Source: Pseudoalteromonas marina (GTDB taxonomy: Bacteria; Pseudomonadota; Gammaproteobacteria; Enterobacterales; Alteromonadaceae). Taken from it: a DNA stretch of 64,000 nucleotides. Location: assembly GCF_000238335.3 (NCBI RefSeq), contig NZ_AHCB03000006.1:372001-436000 (forward strand), written 5' to 3'. The position numbers and the translations under genes are program-made. The notes beneath the pieces are model-generated. The model was not told where the DNA came from and did no database searches. It saw only the letters and a list, made by a program, of their open reading frames with translations. This document shows, piece after piece, positions 48,209-58,126 of this stretch (positions within the stretch are counted from its first letter, which is position 1; every line of letters begins with the position of its first letter).

Positions 48209-49231
48209 TTACTCTGGCCAGTCTTGCAGGGCTTTTAAACTAAACTCGTAACCGTCAAAATCTATTACGCTTTGCTCAGGTGTAATTTCTTTTACCATTA
48301 ATGCACCAATGCTCTCACCTTCGTGAAGCTCTCGCCCATTTAACTTTATCCAGCGTTTATCTGCACTTGATGAATAGATATGTGCTTGATACTTTATGCT
48401 AGGTAGCATTGCTTGTAGGCCATCTGGTAACAATTCGATAGGCTCTACCCGAGATGACGATTTAGAGGCCTGAGTTACCTCATAATCTTGGTTTTTATCG
48501 ACATCTTGCACTGCCTGCGCAAACGCATTTTTAAGTGTAGTTGGCACAGCATCAAGCTCAGGGTCACTTTTAGGTTCAGCTTGCGCTGCACCACTAATTG
48601 GCTTACCCAACACTTTATATTTACTCATATCAATACTTGTTGACGACGTACTTTGAGTTTGTTCAAAACCACCTTGGTTATAAGTTAACTGTGTATTTGA
48701 ATTAAGTTGACCTTGGTTTGGCTGATTATAATTTTGCGTATTTACAAGCGGAGGTTGATTAAAAGTTTGTTGAATGCCACTAGCTGCACCTGTTGATGGC
48801 ATTGGAATATACTGCCCAGTTGGTGTTAACAACATTTGCTGAATACCCGTTGGTGTTTGCACGTGCACTAACTGCCCTTCAATAGTCGCTGTATTGCTTG
48901 GCGCTTTTTCAGGTTTAGGCTTTACATTCACCTCAGCTTGTTCAGTGGCAGGTAATGCTGCTGTCTGTAACTCAGTCGTTACTTGTTCATTACTTTGAGT
49001 GCTAACTACATTTGAGGGTTCAACAGAACCAGGTGATTGGACCCATTTACCAAAAGTAAATCCGGCCGCCACCGTTACAAAGGCCGCCAAGCTGCCACCC
49101 AAAACAAAGGCGATACGCCGGTAGCGAGCGAGTGCTTGTTGCTGTTTTAACTGCTCCGACTGTAAATCGTATTGCTCGGCGCTCATATCAGCTTGTTGAG
49201 ATTGCTTTAATGCATCTAATAAATAAGACAT
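48209..49231 (-). CDS. gspB: GspB-like general secretion pathway protein B
   Basis: 340 residues. A cytoplasmic N-terminus beginning MSYLLDALKQSQQ leads to a membrane helix (~41-63), a long Gln/Thr/Asn-rich linker (~70-215), and a C-terminal periplasmic domain (~270-340: HIYSSSADKRWIKLNGRELHEGE, VIDFDGYEFSLKAL). This is the GspB pattern: with GspA it helps insert the type II secretion secretin through peptidoglycan. Eleven bases after the GspA gene, so one operon. No other gsp gene is nearby. Confidence 0.87.
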   Translation of the reverse strand: MSYLLDALKQSQQADMSAEQYDLQSEQLKQQQALARYRRIAFVLGGSLAAFVTVAAGFTFGKWVQSPGSVEPSNVVSTQSNEQVTTELQTAALPATEQAEVNVKPKPEKAPSNTATIEGQLVHVQTPTGIQQMLLTPTGQYIPMPSTGAASGIQQTFNQPPLVNTQNYNQPNQGQLNSNTQLTYNQGGFEQTQSTSSTSIDMSKYKVLGKPISGAAQAEPKSDPELDAVPTTLKNAFAQAVQDVDKNQDYEVTQASKSSSRVEPIELLPDGLQAMLPSIKYQAHIYSSSADKRWIKLNGRELHEGESIGALMVKEITPEQSVIDFDGYEFSLKALQDWPE

Positions 49232-49242
49232 AAATCACCTAA

Positions 49243-50160
49243 CTATAAAATAAAGGAAAGCCCAATACCTGCGGCAAACAAAGCGCCGAAAGCAAAGCAA
49301 TAAATTAAAATCGATGGCGACTGCTCAGGCTTATTCGTTGTTGCAACAAAGTCAGAAGGTAGTGATTCTTGCGCAGATTGTTTAACAATTTCAGCATCTA
49401 CAACAAGTTGCTGCTTCGAAAAAGTACCCACTAAAGCTCGTTCACACACTAGGTTCATCAAGCGAGGTATACCGCCTGTCATTTTATGAACCATCTGCAT
49501 TGCATCCATCGAAAACAATCCTTTATCGCACCCAGCAATGTGTAACCGGTGCTTGATATACGCCACTGTTTGGCCTTGTGTTAAAGGTAATAAGTGATAA
49601 CGCGCGGTGATCCGTTGAGCAAGCTGCCTTAACTCATTACGTTTTAATAAATCTTGAAGTTCTGGCTGACCTACAAGCACGATTTGCAATAGCTTTTTGT
49701 GGTCGGTTTCTATATTAGTTAATAAACGAAGTTGCTCTAGCACATTGGGGGCAAGTAGCTGCGCCTCGTCAATAATTAAAATAGTATGGCCACCCGCCTT
49801 GTTATTACTCTCTAAGTGTTTTTTTATTATATCGGTTAAACTTTTAAGCGTCGCATTTTGTGCGTCATAACTAATTTTCAATTCATCGCAAATACTGGCT
49901 AACAACTCAAGTTCTGACAGTGCAGGGTTATGAATCATCGCTACTTGTGTATTTTCAGGTAATTGCTCTAGCATGCTGCGGGTGATTGTTGTTTTTCCGG
50001 TGCCTACTTCGCCCGTTAGTAATACAAAACCACCGTCTTCACCCAATCCATAGGTTAAGTGTGCTAAGGCTTCTTTATGGCGCTCGCTTAAAAATAAATA
50101 ATGAGGGTTAGGCGAAATCGAAAAAGGTTTTTCGTTCAGGCCAAAATAGCTTAAATACAC
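49243..50160 (-). CDS. gspA: ExeA/GspA family ATPase
   Basis: 305 residues. AAA-type ATPase domain with Walker A GEVGTGKTT (~50), Walker B HTILIIDEAQ (~125) and sensor VLVGQPEL. The start MYLSYFGLNEKPFSISPNP is typical of ExeA. A C-terminal membrane helix (~285-305) follows. The periplasmic peptidoglycan-binding domain of full ExeA is absent (ExeA is around 550 residues), so this is the short form. Partner of GspB. The MSHA-related ExeA-like proteins are an alternative. Confidence 0.87.
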   Translation of the reverse strand: MYLSYFGLNEKPFSISPNPHYLFLSERHKEALAHLTYGLGEDGGFVLLTGEVGTGKTTITRSMLEQLPENTQVAMIHNPALSELELLASICDELKISYDAQNATLKSLTDIIKKHLESNNKAGGHTILIIDEAQLLAPNVLEQLRLLTNIETDHKKLLQIVLVGQPELQDLLKRNELRQLAQRITARYHLLPLTQGQTVAYIKHRLHIAGCDKGLFSMDAMQMVHKMTGGIPRLMNLVCERALVGTFSKQQLVVDAEIVKQSAQESLPSDFVATTNKPEQSPSILIYCFAFGALFAAGIGLSFIL

Positions 50161-50270
50161 CGCGATGTTCCTTCGTAATTAAATCACCGCCTATAATGGC
50201 AAAAAAACGCGCACAGTAACATCGTTGTAAGCGCTTTATTGTTGAAATAAAGTAAATTTATGTAAAAACA

Positions 50271-50314
50271 AAAAAGCGCAACTACCGGAGTCACCTCCAA
50301 TAACTGCGCTTTTT
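50271..50314 (-). terminator. Terminator after the DUF1566 gene pair
   Basis: An outer ten-base-pair stem (aaaaagcgca at 50271-50280 with tgcgcttttt at 50305-50314) with an inner ggag/ctcc helix. It lies 20 bases past the stop of the second DUF1566 gene, with U-run on the minus strand. Confidence 0.82.
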
Positions 50315-50333
50315 AATCAAACTTATTTGGTCT

Positions 50334-50849
50334 TTATTTTTCGTAGCGAACTAGGCGTAAATAAACATCACTGGTTTTAGGACGTAAACTATTTAGCCCG
50401 CTGTCAAACTGATACACCCAGGCCGAACTCATACTGCTAACACCCGATGTGCTAGACCAATAGTTTTGAGATTTAGTGCCTAAAAAAACAACTTCATTTA
50501 TGCTTGGCTCTGTACAACTGTGCTCTAAAATACTGGCTAGCTCTTTAATATTAGGCACCTGCCAATCATCATAATTTGCAGTTGTATCGTTAGTCGCGCC
50601 TCGTAAAGCTTCTTGCCACGTCACTGCAGGCGTAGATCCTTCGCACAGTAATGTTTCTGTATTATAGGTTTGAGAATAACTACAACGCTGCCACATTAGG
50701 CCAGTTTCAGTGTCAGATACTGTACCATCAGCATTAACGGTAAACCTATCGGTTGGGGTTGTTGTGTCAGCACCGCCATAACATGTTTGCGCAGCTACAT
50801 TAAAACTAAAGCCAAAAACTATAAACGTATTTAATAATTTTAATTTCAT
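50334..50849 (-). CDS. Secreted DUF1566 (Lcl C-terminal-like) protein
   Basis: 171 residues with a signal peptide (cleaved near NVAAQT), then one DUF1566 domain: DTETGLMWQRCS, TWQEALRG, DDWQVPNIKELASILEH, YWSSTSG, and the final VYLRLVRYEK. These domains occur in surface and secreted proteins and have a C-type-lectin-like relation to FGE-sulfatase folds. Several cysteines may form disulfides. Nine bases after the larger lipoprotein, so one operon. Function unknown. Confidence 0.82.
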   Translation of the reverse strand: MKLKLLNTFIVFGFSFNVAAQTCYGGADTTTPTDRFTVNADGTVSDTETGLMWQRCSYSQTYNTETLLCEGSTPAVTWQEALRGATNDTTANYDDWQVPNIKELASILEHSCTEPSINEVVFLGTKSQNYWSSTSGVSSMSSAWVYQFDSGLNSLRPKTSDVYLRLVRYEK

Positions 50850-50858
50850 AACACTCTC

Positions 50859-52514
50859 CTATCGGCTTCTGACTAAACGAACATATGCGTTGTTCTCTTT
50901 TGGATAGGCAAGGTCATTACCATTGCTCATATCAATAATATAAGCTTGCGATAAACTGGTGCCATCTGCTGCAGTTTGAGATGTCCAATAAGGTAAATTA
51001 ACATTATCGATAGCACCCGCTTCTGGCATATTTGGAAAGAAAGCTAAATCAATTAAAACGCTTTGCCCTTGTTTCCCATAATCAATTAACCCCAAAAGCT
51101 CTGTATACGTGGGTACTCGCCAATTTGTTCCCCCACAAAAATCGATAGCATTAACTTCATTTATATAGGTTTGTAGGCCACAGCTTGTGTCGTTAGGGCA
51201 TGTTGTATTTGCTGTGCTGTCTGCATCGGTAGTTGTGTCGCCAATGTCCCAATAATAGCTGTTTTGTGCATCCCGTAACGTTGTGTTTGGTAAAGAACCA
51301 GACGACGGTGATTTAACTTCCCAAACAAGCCCTGTGACGTTGTCACGAATACAGCTAAAGTCTTCACTTGAGTCATCCACCTCGTCGGCAAACTGATTAA
51401 GCTTTGTATAATCAAACGCGAGATTACCTATGCCTGCTTTATCTATGCGGTTAGCAAAGCTATCTCGACCGAGCTCTGCGTCTTGCTCAGGAAAGTCATC
51501 ACTGCCACAATTTATGCGCTGCGTATTGTTGTAACATTCTCCCATACCACTATCGTTTATCAGACCAAGCGCCTTTGGCGTTATATCAATAAACACAGTA
51601 TCTGTATCGGTGCGTCCTTTCGAATCGGTAACGGTTACTTCAAAGCTAAGCGTGGTGTTGGTGTCTACATCGGAGGCAAAAAAGGTAGATACACACTGTT
51701 GGCTATCGCTTAGTGTTTCGGCATTCCCGGTTAATTGTTGCCACTCGCACTGATAAGTATCCGTGACTGTTTCGCTATTGCTTGCATCTAGTGTTACCTG
51801 GTCAAATTCTTCAACATTTTGATCATCCCCTGCATTTGCGGCAACTAGCTCATTAGTTTTATTAAGGCTCATTGTGAATTGAGTACTGGCTTCGCCACCC
51901 TCATCGTCAGTAACCGTTAAGCGCCAAAGCAAAGTTGTGTTTGCTTCTAATAAAGGGTGAGTAAAACTTAATGTTGAACCATCAAAGCTGGAAATATCTA
52001 AGTCAGGGCCTGATATTAGTTCCCAAAAATAGCTATTCACCATCCCATTTTCATCCGGATCACTAGAATCAACACCGCTCAGTATAACGGTATCTTGGTA
52101 TATAGAAGGGAGTGTATCTGGTGCTGTTTGTGTTATTACAGCAATAGGGAGCTGGTTATTAGAACTAACCGAAATTAAAAGGTCGTCACTTACTGTGCTA
52201 TTGCCAGTGCTTTGATAACTGACCCTTAGTACAATTTCACTGTCTGCTTTAACATCAGGTGCCGTAAGTGTTTGCTCAGCGCCTTCAAGTGGAAAACCAT
52301 CTATACTTGGTCCGCTAACTTGTTGCCAAGTAAAAGTTCCATCCGTTGGAGAGCCTTGTGCAGTGATTGTAAAATCAATTTTTTCAATAACTTGTATATC
52401 TGAACCCGCATTCACTGAGGCTTCAATATTTGTGGTGCTGTCACTACCGCCACCACCGCCGCAGGCTGTGATAAAAATGCAGGAAAAAAGAGGGATTAAC
52501 GCTAACGCTTTCAT
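50859..52514 (-). CDS. DUF1566 lipoprotein with Ig/PKD-like repeats
   Basis: About 551 residues from ATG 52514, which has aaggtg in front; a GTG at 52523 is less likely. The lipobox FITACGGGGG lipidates Cys18. Three PKD/Ig-like domains follow (~30-115, ~120-225, ~230-315; motifs such as VTDDEGG and VTDSKGRTDTDTV). A C-terminal DUF1566 domain (~350-551) has TGLVWEVKSP, NWRVPTYTELLGLIDYG and a final YVRLVRS. It is probably an outer-membrane lipoprotein displayed to the surface or periplasm. Pairs with the shorter DUF1566 gene. Confidence 0.82.
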   Translation of the reverse strand: MKALALIPLFSCIFITACGGGGGSDSTTNIEASVNAGSDIQVIEKIDFTITAQGSPTDGTFTWQQVSGPSIDGFPLEGAEQTLTAPDVKADSEIVLRVSYQSTGNSTVSDDLLISVSSNNQLPIAVITQTAPDTLPSIYQDTVILSGVDSSDPDENGMVNSYFWELISGPDLDISSFDGSTLSFTHPLLEANTTLLWRLTVTDDEGGEASTQFTMSLNKTNELVAANAGDDQNVEEFDQVTLDASNSETVTDTYQCEWQQLTGNAETLSDSQQCVSTFFASDVDTNTTLSFEVTVTDSKGRTDTDTVFIDITPKALGLINDSGMGECYNNTQRINCGSDDFPEQDAELGRDSFANRIDKAGIGNLAFDYTKLNQFADEVDDSSEDFSCIRDNVTGLVWEVKSPSSGSLPNTTLRDAQNSYYWDIGDTTTDADSTANTTCPNDTSCGLQTYINEVNAIDFCGGTNWRVPTYTELLGLIDYGKQGQSVLIDLAFFPNMPEAGAIDNVNLPYWTSQTAADGTSLSQAYIIDMSNGNDLAYPKENNAYVRLVRSR

Positions 52515-52579
52515 TCGTAGCACCTTGTGTCAAATAATTACTATAACGCAATCGTAAGCAATAAAGGTGCCACTAAGCT

Positions 52580-52912
52580 TTACATATAAGCATCTTGATG
52601 AATACGAACAAACAATTTAGTGCCAATTTTACTGTAATCGACTTTATATTCACGCCCATCTAACGACTGAATAAAAAGTAACTGCTTTTCTTCACCAAAT
52701 ACTTCAGCACTACTTATATATACCATTTCTAGGTAACGGTCTTTTGCGTCGCGTCTATTTTTTGGTAACTCTTCTTTAAAGGGCTCTAAGCCGTTTTGAG
52801 TTACTTTAATTCGTGGGTGGATGTCAGAGTTAACAACCACTAAATCAAGTTTTTTGTCTTTATGTATTATGGTATTTCGACCACTTTTTAAAAAGGCTCT
52901 TTCTTGGCTCAT
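52580..52912 (-). CDS. Unknown 110-residue cytoplasmic protein
   Basis: No family recognised. The protein has no leader or membrane segment, is rich in charged residues, and ends GTKLFVRIHQDAYM. The N-terminal half is basic (KKNRRDAKDR) and the C-terminal half alternates beta-prone residues. It lies 22 bases after the DUF2982 gene and 65 bases before the DUF1566 lipoprotein, in the same direction, so it may be in one operon with either. Confidence 0.6.
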   Translation of the reverse strand: MSQERAFLKSGRNTIIHKDKKLDLVVVNSDIHPRIKVTQNGLEPFKEELPKNRRDAKDRYLEMVYISSAEVFGEEKQLLFIQSLDGREYKVDYSKIGTKLFVRIHQDAYM

Positions 52913-52934
52913 TGTCTTTTCCTACAGCCGCAGT

Positions 52935-53642
52935 TTAATCTTTAAGCTGCGACGCTATAAACTGATGTGGCTCGCGCTTCCATTTATTTAAATTAGCGCT
53001 AAAAGCCCAAATATCGGTGTCTAGTACACTGGCAGGTAGTAATAAATCATACCCTGTTAGCAGCTTGAGGTGCTTAGTTCTGTTTGCAAACATAGCTATT
53101 AAACCATTATAGCTAATTCCGCGCGCAGATCGATGTTGTGTATCTTCTACTAACCATTCTGATGGGCAATTGCCATTTTTGCAATGATTTTGAACAACCT
53201 GCATAAAAAAATGTCGTTGTTCTATAAGTAATTTACCCGCAATTCTAGGAGTTATACTCATTAAAAACTCATCAATATCATTTAGTTTTAGCCCAACCGC
53301 GTTTAGCTCTAAATGCTCTAAGCCTTTTTCGACTTTTGGAACACCGCAAGAATGAAAGTTTTTATGAGATAGACACCAACGGCCATATTTATGCCTATAC
53401 TCTATAGCAGATTCGCTCAAAATTAAGCTGTAATAAGGTTCTTGAGTTTTTAAAAAACCCACAAAAATAGCCCCAAGGCAGGCACTGACTAAAAAAATTT
53501 CAACAATGCTAATAGTGCCTGATTTTAGTAAATTAAATGCCATAATAAAGACTAAACCAATAGCGCCCACAATCAGGATTTCAATACCATTACGTGAACC
53601 TTGCGCACGGTATTTAATGTGTTTTTTAGTGTGTTTATCCAT
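52935..53642 (-). CDS. DUF2982 family membrane protein
   Basis: 235 residues. Two close N-terminal membrane helices (~22-42 and ~46-66) are followed by a cytoplasmic domain with CLSHKNFHSCGVPKVEKGLEHLELNAVGLKLN and a C-terminal LKRWKREPHQFIA-like end. This matches DUF2982, an uncharacterised Alteromonadales/Vibrionales family. Family assignment is from memory of the pattern and therefore moderate. Confidence 0.65.
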   Translation of the reverse strand: MDKHTKKHIKYRAQGSRNGIEILIVGAIGLVFIMAFNLLKSGTISIVEIFLVSACLGAIFVGFLKTQEPYYSLILSESAIEYRHKYGRWCLSHKNFHSCGVPKVEKGLEHLELNAVGLKLNDIDEFLMSITPRIAGKLLIEQRHFFMQVVQNHCKNGNCPSEWLVEDTQHRSARGISYNGLIAMFANRTKHLKLLTGYDLLLPASVLDTDIWAFSANLNKWKREPHQFIASQLKD

Positions 53643-53880
53643 ACTGATAAAAAGCCATATAAAATATAAACATAATAATAGCCCATAAAATTACTTTTCT
53701 GGCTGTCATGCAGGCCTTACAAGATGTTTTAAAATTCATATATTTATCGCTTTAATTAAACAAAAACCGGTACACACCTTTAATATTACTTACTTTTACG
53801 CCTAACGCACAAAATTATGAGACACATAACAGACTTTATCCGGTCTTATTTCGTACAATACTTATAATTAATTTTCAGGT

Positions 53881-54942
53881 ATGAAAACGATGTACTCTAG
53901 ACAATCAGGCAAAGCTCTTTTTCCATTCATTATTACACTACTTTTAATATTTAGTGTTTACTTATATTTACCCTCAAGCCATGGCGAACAAGCCAATTTT
54001 TCTAACATGTCTGCACAGGTTTCTGCACATACAGTAACTTCGCAAGAAAACGCTGTAATGATAGAAGCAATTGGTAGCGCACGCGCAAATCAAGCTATTT
54101 ACATTAAAAGCGCACAAAACGACTATGTTACCGACATATTTTTTAAAGATGGTGATTTAGTGAGTAAGGGCCAAAAACTTGTGCAATTGCAAAGCAGACA
54201 AGAAGAGTTAGCCGTTGAAGAACTCAGCATTAATTTACAAGAAGAAAAGCGTCAGCTTAACCGTCTTACAGAACTTTCACGTACACAGTCTACAGCTAAA
54301 TCGTTGCTCGAAGAGCAATTATCTGTTGTAGACGCGACCAAGTCACAACTCGAAAGCGCTAAAACAACGTTAAGCGAAATGACCATTCGTGCGCCTTTTT
54401 CTGGCCTGCTAGGTAAACGCGAAATATCTGTAGGCGCTTATGTTAATAATGCAACCATACTCACTACCCTTGATGATATTAGTATTATAAAAGTAGACTT
54501 TAAAGTCCCTGAAAAATATTTGGCGCAACTTGCCATTGGCATGAAAGTATTAACGCAAAACGACGCTTACCCTGATCAAACATTCACAGGGAAAGTAACA
54601 CATATTAGCTCACGTATTGACGCCGTGACACGCAGCATTGAAGTAACTGCTAGTTTTGCCAATAAATCGGGCCTATTACGCCCAGGAATGTTGCTAAATA
54701 CCGCACTTGAGCTAAGTACAAGCCAAGCACTTATGGTTCCTGAAAAAGCGGTTATACCACTGCAAGACAAACACTACGTGTTTAAAATTACAGATGGCGT
54801 TGCAAACAAAATAGAAGTGCACGTTGCAGGCAGAAATAACGGTTGGGTAGCCATTGATGAAGGCTTAACCGATGGCCAGCAAATTATTACTGAGGGGCTG
54901 ATAAAAATTCGCTCAGGCAGTAAAGTTAGCGTTAAGGGGTAA
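53881..54942 (+). CDS. RND efflux periplasmic adaptor subunit
   Basis: 353 residues. An N-terminal membrane anchor (~13-31) is followed by a lipoyl/biotinyl half (IEAIGSARANQAIYI, DGDLVSKGQKLVQLQS), a short alpha-hairpin (~95-145), the second lipoyl half (IRAPFSGLLGKREISVGAYV), a beta-barrel and a membrane-proximal domain. It links the RND pump encoded next to an outer-membrane TolC-like channel. No tolC homologue is in the window. Confidence 0.92.
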   Translation: MKTMYSRQSGKALFPFIITLLLIFSVYLYLPSSHGEQANFSNMSAQVSAHTVTSQENAVMIEAIGSARANQAIYIKSAQNDYVTDIFFKDGDLVSKGQKLVQLQSRQEELAVEELSINLQEEKRQLNRLTELSRTQSTAKSLLEEQLSVVDATKSQLESAKTTLSEMTIRAPFSGLLGKREISVGAYVNNATILTTLDDISIIKVDFKVPEKYLAQLAIGMKVLTQNDAYPDQTFTGKVTHISSRIDAVTRSIEVTASFANKSGLLRPGMLLNTALELSTSQALMVPEKAVIPLQDKHYVFKITDGVANKIEVHVAGRNNGWVAIDEGLTDGQQIITEGLIKIRSGSKVSVKG

Positions 54943-54945
54943 TAC

Positions 54946-57900
54946 GTGAAAATTACCGACACTAGCGTTAAACGCCCCGTTTTTGCAATTGTAATTAACT
55001 TATTGCTACTCACCTTTGGTTTAGTCGCATTTAGTATGTTACCGCTACGCGAGTACCCCGATATAGAAACTCCGATTGTAAATATTAGTACCTCATATAC
55101 CGGGGCATCAGCGGAGATAATCGAAACTAAAATAACCCAAGTTATCGAAAACCGAATATCCGGTATTGAAGGTATTAAAAGTATAAACTCATCAAGCCGT
55201 AATGGCCGCTCAAACATTACTATTGAGTTTAATATAAGTCGCGATATAGATGCGGCATCTAACGATGTACGTGAACGTGTTGCAAGAGCACTCGACAGTC
55301 TCCCAGAACAAGTACGTCCGCCTGAGGTATCTAAGTCAAACAGTGATGAAAGCCCTATTGCTTGGTTTGTACTAAATAGCGAAACCATGGACTCGTTGCA
55401 ACTTTCTGATTATGCGCAGCGCTTTATAGTTGATCGCTTAGCAGTTGTAGATGGGGTATCTAATGTTCGAATTGGCGGAGAGCGCCAATACGCGATGAAA
55501 ATTTGGCTCAACCGCCAAGCCATGGCTGCACGCGGAATTACCTCAAGCGATATAGAAAACACCCTGCGCACAGAAAATGTTGAGTTACCTGCTGGTGAAA
55601 TTGAATCAATTGATCGCGACTTTACGGTACGTACGGCCCGAAGCTACAAAGATCAGCGCGACTTTAAAAATTTAGTTATTAAACGCGGTGAAGATGGCTA
55701 TTTAGTTCGCCTTGGCGAAGTAGCCGATGTTCAACTAGAGGCCGCCGACGACGAAAGTTTGTTCCGTGGTAACGGCCGCAACATGATTGGCTTGGGTATT
55801 GTAAAACAAGCCAAGGCAAATACTTTAACCGTGGTAGATAACGCACGGAGTGAGCTTGAAAAAATCAAACGTAACCTACCTGAAGGCACAACAATTCAAG
55901 ACAGTTACGACTCGTCTGTATTCATTAAAGAGTCGATTAGCGAAGTATACAGTACGCTTGCCATTTCTATGGGCTTAGTTGTTTTAGTTATATTTTTGTT
56001 TTTAGGCAATATCCGTGCAACGCTTATCCCTGCTGTTACCGTACCCGTAGCCTTGGTAGGCAGCTTTATGTTTTTGCTCGCTATGGGGTATTCAATCAAC
56101 TTACTAACCCTACTTGCGTTAGTACTTGCCATTGGTTTGGTTGTTGATGACGCCATAGTAATGCTTGAAAACATTCACCGCCGTATAGAGCTTGGCGAGC
56201 CACCATTACTGGCAGCGTACAGAGGCGCACGAGAAGTAGGTTTTGCAATTGTAGCAACTACACTTGTGCTTATTTCGGTGTTTGTTCCTTTAGTATTTAT
56301 GGATGGCCGGATAGGCGCGTTATTCACCGAATTTGCAATGGCTGTAAGCGCAGCTGTTTTTTTCTCAAGTGTAACCGCGCTTACGCTTGCACCAGCATTG
56401 TGTTCAAAAGTTCTAAAAAGTGCCGACAAACCTAATAAATTTAGCCAATGGATGGACCGCCAGTTTACTAAATTAGAGCGCAGTTACCGTAATTCACTTT
56501 CAACCAACATGACCAAAAAGTGGGGCTTGTTAGTTAGCTTAGTATTAGCGGGTTTTGTGAGTTATTCATTATTACTGCAAGTACCTTCAGAGCTAACACC
56601 TAAAGAAGACCGCGGCACCTTTTTTATTATGATGAGCGGGCCTGAAGGGGCTAGCTACGAAAACAATGCCGCCAATATGGCAAAAATTGAAGAACGCCTT
56701 ATGCCTTACTCTGAGTCTGGCGAGCTAAGCCGTGTGCTTGTTCGTGTTCCTGGCTGGGGCGGTAGCGGCGGTGTTGCTATTGTTGGTATGGCTGATTGGG
56801 ACAAACGCAAGCGCTCTACGTGGGAAGTAATGGATGAAATTAGTGGCAAAATGCGCGAAGTCACCGATGTACGTGCGTTTGCTATTATGCGCCGAGGTAT
56901 TGGCGGTGGCGGTTCATCTCGCCCTATTGAATTTGTTCTACAAGGTAATGATTATGCTCAGCTTGCCGATTGGCGTGACCGCATTATTAAACGTGCAGAA
57001 CAAAACCCAGGCCTTGTTAGAATCGATCACGATTACAAAGAAACATTCCCACAGTTTTTAGTAAGCATTGATAAAAATAAAGCGGCCGATCTAGGGGTGT
57101 CTGTGTCTGATGTTGGTCGTACACTCGAAACCATGCTGGGTCAGCGTCGTGTGACAACCTTTATAGATAGAGGTGAAGAATACGATGTCATTTTGAAAGG
57201 TACAAAAGAAGACTTTAATAACCCGACCGATATTTCAAATATATACCTTAAATCACGCAGTGGTGAGCTGGTTCCGCTAGACAGCCTAATAAGCTTAAAA
57301 GAAGAGGCTACAGCCTCACGCTTAAACCGTTACAACCGTATGCGCTCAATAACCTTAAGCGCAAACTTAGCCGATGGTTACACACTCGAACAAGCACTTA
57401 ACTTTTTAAACAATGTTGCCGCAGAAGAAAACGACATTGACGGCGCAATAGACTACAAAGGTGAATCTCAGCTTTATTACGAAGGCGCATCAGCAATGAC
57501 CTACGTATTTGTATTAGCGCTAACAGTTACCTTTTTGGTATTGGCAGCACAATTTGAAAGCTTTATGCACCCATTTGTAATTATGCTAACGGTCCCCCTT
57601 GGTTTAATGGGCGCGATGTTTGGTCTTTGGTCTACCGGACTTACGCTTAATATTTACAGCCAAATTGGTATTGTTATGCTCATAGGTTTAAGCGCTAAAA
57701 ACGGGATACTCATTGTTGAATTTACCAACCAATTACGCGACAAAGGTGTAGAATTTAGCGAAGCAATATTACAAGCGGCTACACAACGTTTACGCCCAAT
57801 AATAATGACATCGCTAACAACGGTTATGAGCTCAGTGCCATTGGTATTAGCATCAGGCCCTGGCGCTGAAAGCCGTATGGTAATTGGTGTTGTGGTATTT

Positions 57901-58044
57901 ACCGGGGTTATTGTTTCAACGCTACTTACTTTATTTGTTGTGCCAGCAGCGTATTATGCGCTTGCTCGTAACACACAATCGCCTGAATATTTACAACAAA
58001 AACTTAATAAACAAGCAGCCGAAAAACCGCTTGAAGAGATCTAA
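54946..58044 (+). CDS. RND multidrug efflux permease (HAE1 family)
   Basis: 1032 residues, GTG start with aagggg in front, three bases after the adaptor stop. 12 membrane helices. TM4 carries the proton-relay DD in VVDDAIVMLENIHRR (~residues 400-414), and TM10 has a conserved Lys in SAKNGILIVEF. Two large periplasmic loops hold the porter domains. It should expel hydrophobic drugs or metabolites in exchange for protons. The substrate cannot be predicted, and no local TetR or MarR regulator is present. Confidence 0.93.
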   Translation: MKITDTSVKRPVFAIVINLLLLTFGLVAFSMLPLREYPDIETPIVNISTSYTGASAEIIETKITQVIENRISGIEGIKSINSSSRNGRSNITIEFNISRDIDAASNDVRERVARALDSLPEQVRPPEVSKSNSDESPIAWFVLNSETMDSLQLSDYAQRFIVDRLAVVDGVSNVRIGGERQYAMKIWLNRQAMAARGITSSDIENTLRTENVELPAGEIESIDRDFTVRTARSYKDQRDFKNLVIKRGEDGYLVRLGEVADVQLEAADDESLFRGNGRNMIGLGIVKQAKANTLTVVDNARSELEKIKRNLPEGTTIQDSYDSSVFIKESISEVYSTLAISMGLVVLVIFLFLGNIRATLIPAVTVPVALVGSFMFLLAMGYSINLLTLLALVLAIGLVVDDAIVMLENIHRRIELGEPPLLAAYRGAREVGFAIVATTLVLISVFVPLVFMDGRIGALFTEFAMAVSAAVFFSSVTALTLAPALCSKVLKSADKPNKFSQWMDRQFTKLERSYRNSLSTNMTKKWGLLVSLVLAGFVSYSLLLQVPSELTPKEDRGTFFIMMSGPEGASYENNAANMAKIEERLMPYSESGELSRVLVRVPGWGGSGGVAIVGMADWDKRKRSTWEVMDEISGKMREVTDVRAFAIMRRGIGGGGSSRPIEFVLQGNDYAQLADWRDRIIKRAEQNPGLVRIDHDYKETFPQFLVSIDKNKAADLGVSVSDVGRTLETMLGQRRVTTFIDRGEEYDVILKGTKEDFNNPTDISNIYLKSRSGELVPLDSLISLKEEATASRLNRYNRMRSITLSANLADGYTLEQALNFLNNVAAEENDIDGAIDYKGESQLYYEGASAMTYVFVLALTVTFLVLAAQFESFMHPFVIMLTVPLGLMGAMFGLWSTGLTLNIYSQIGIVMLIGLSAKNGILIVEFTNQLRDKGVEFSEAILQAATQRLRPIIMTSLTTVMSSVPLVLASGPGAESRMVIGVVVFTGVIVSTLLTLFVVPAAYYALARNTQSPEYLQQKLNKQAAEKPLEEI

Positions 58045-58126
58045 GCAAGCTAACGCGTCGTAACCTTGTTGTTATGGCGCTAAGCTTTATGCTTTGCGTG
58101 ACCTTTGTCAAATATTAGGAATAATT

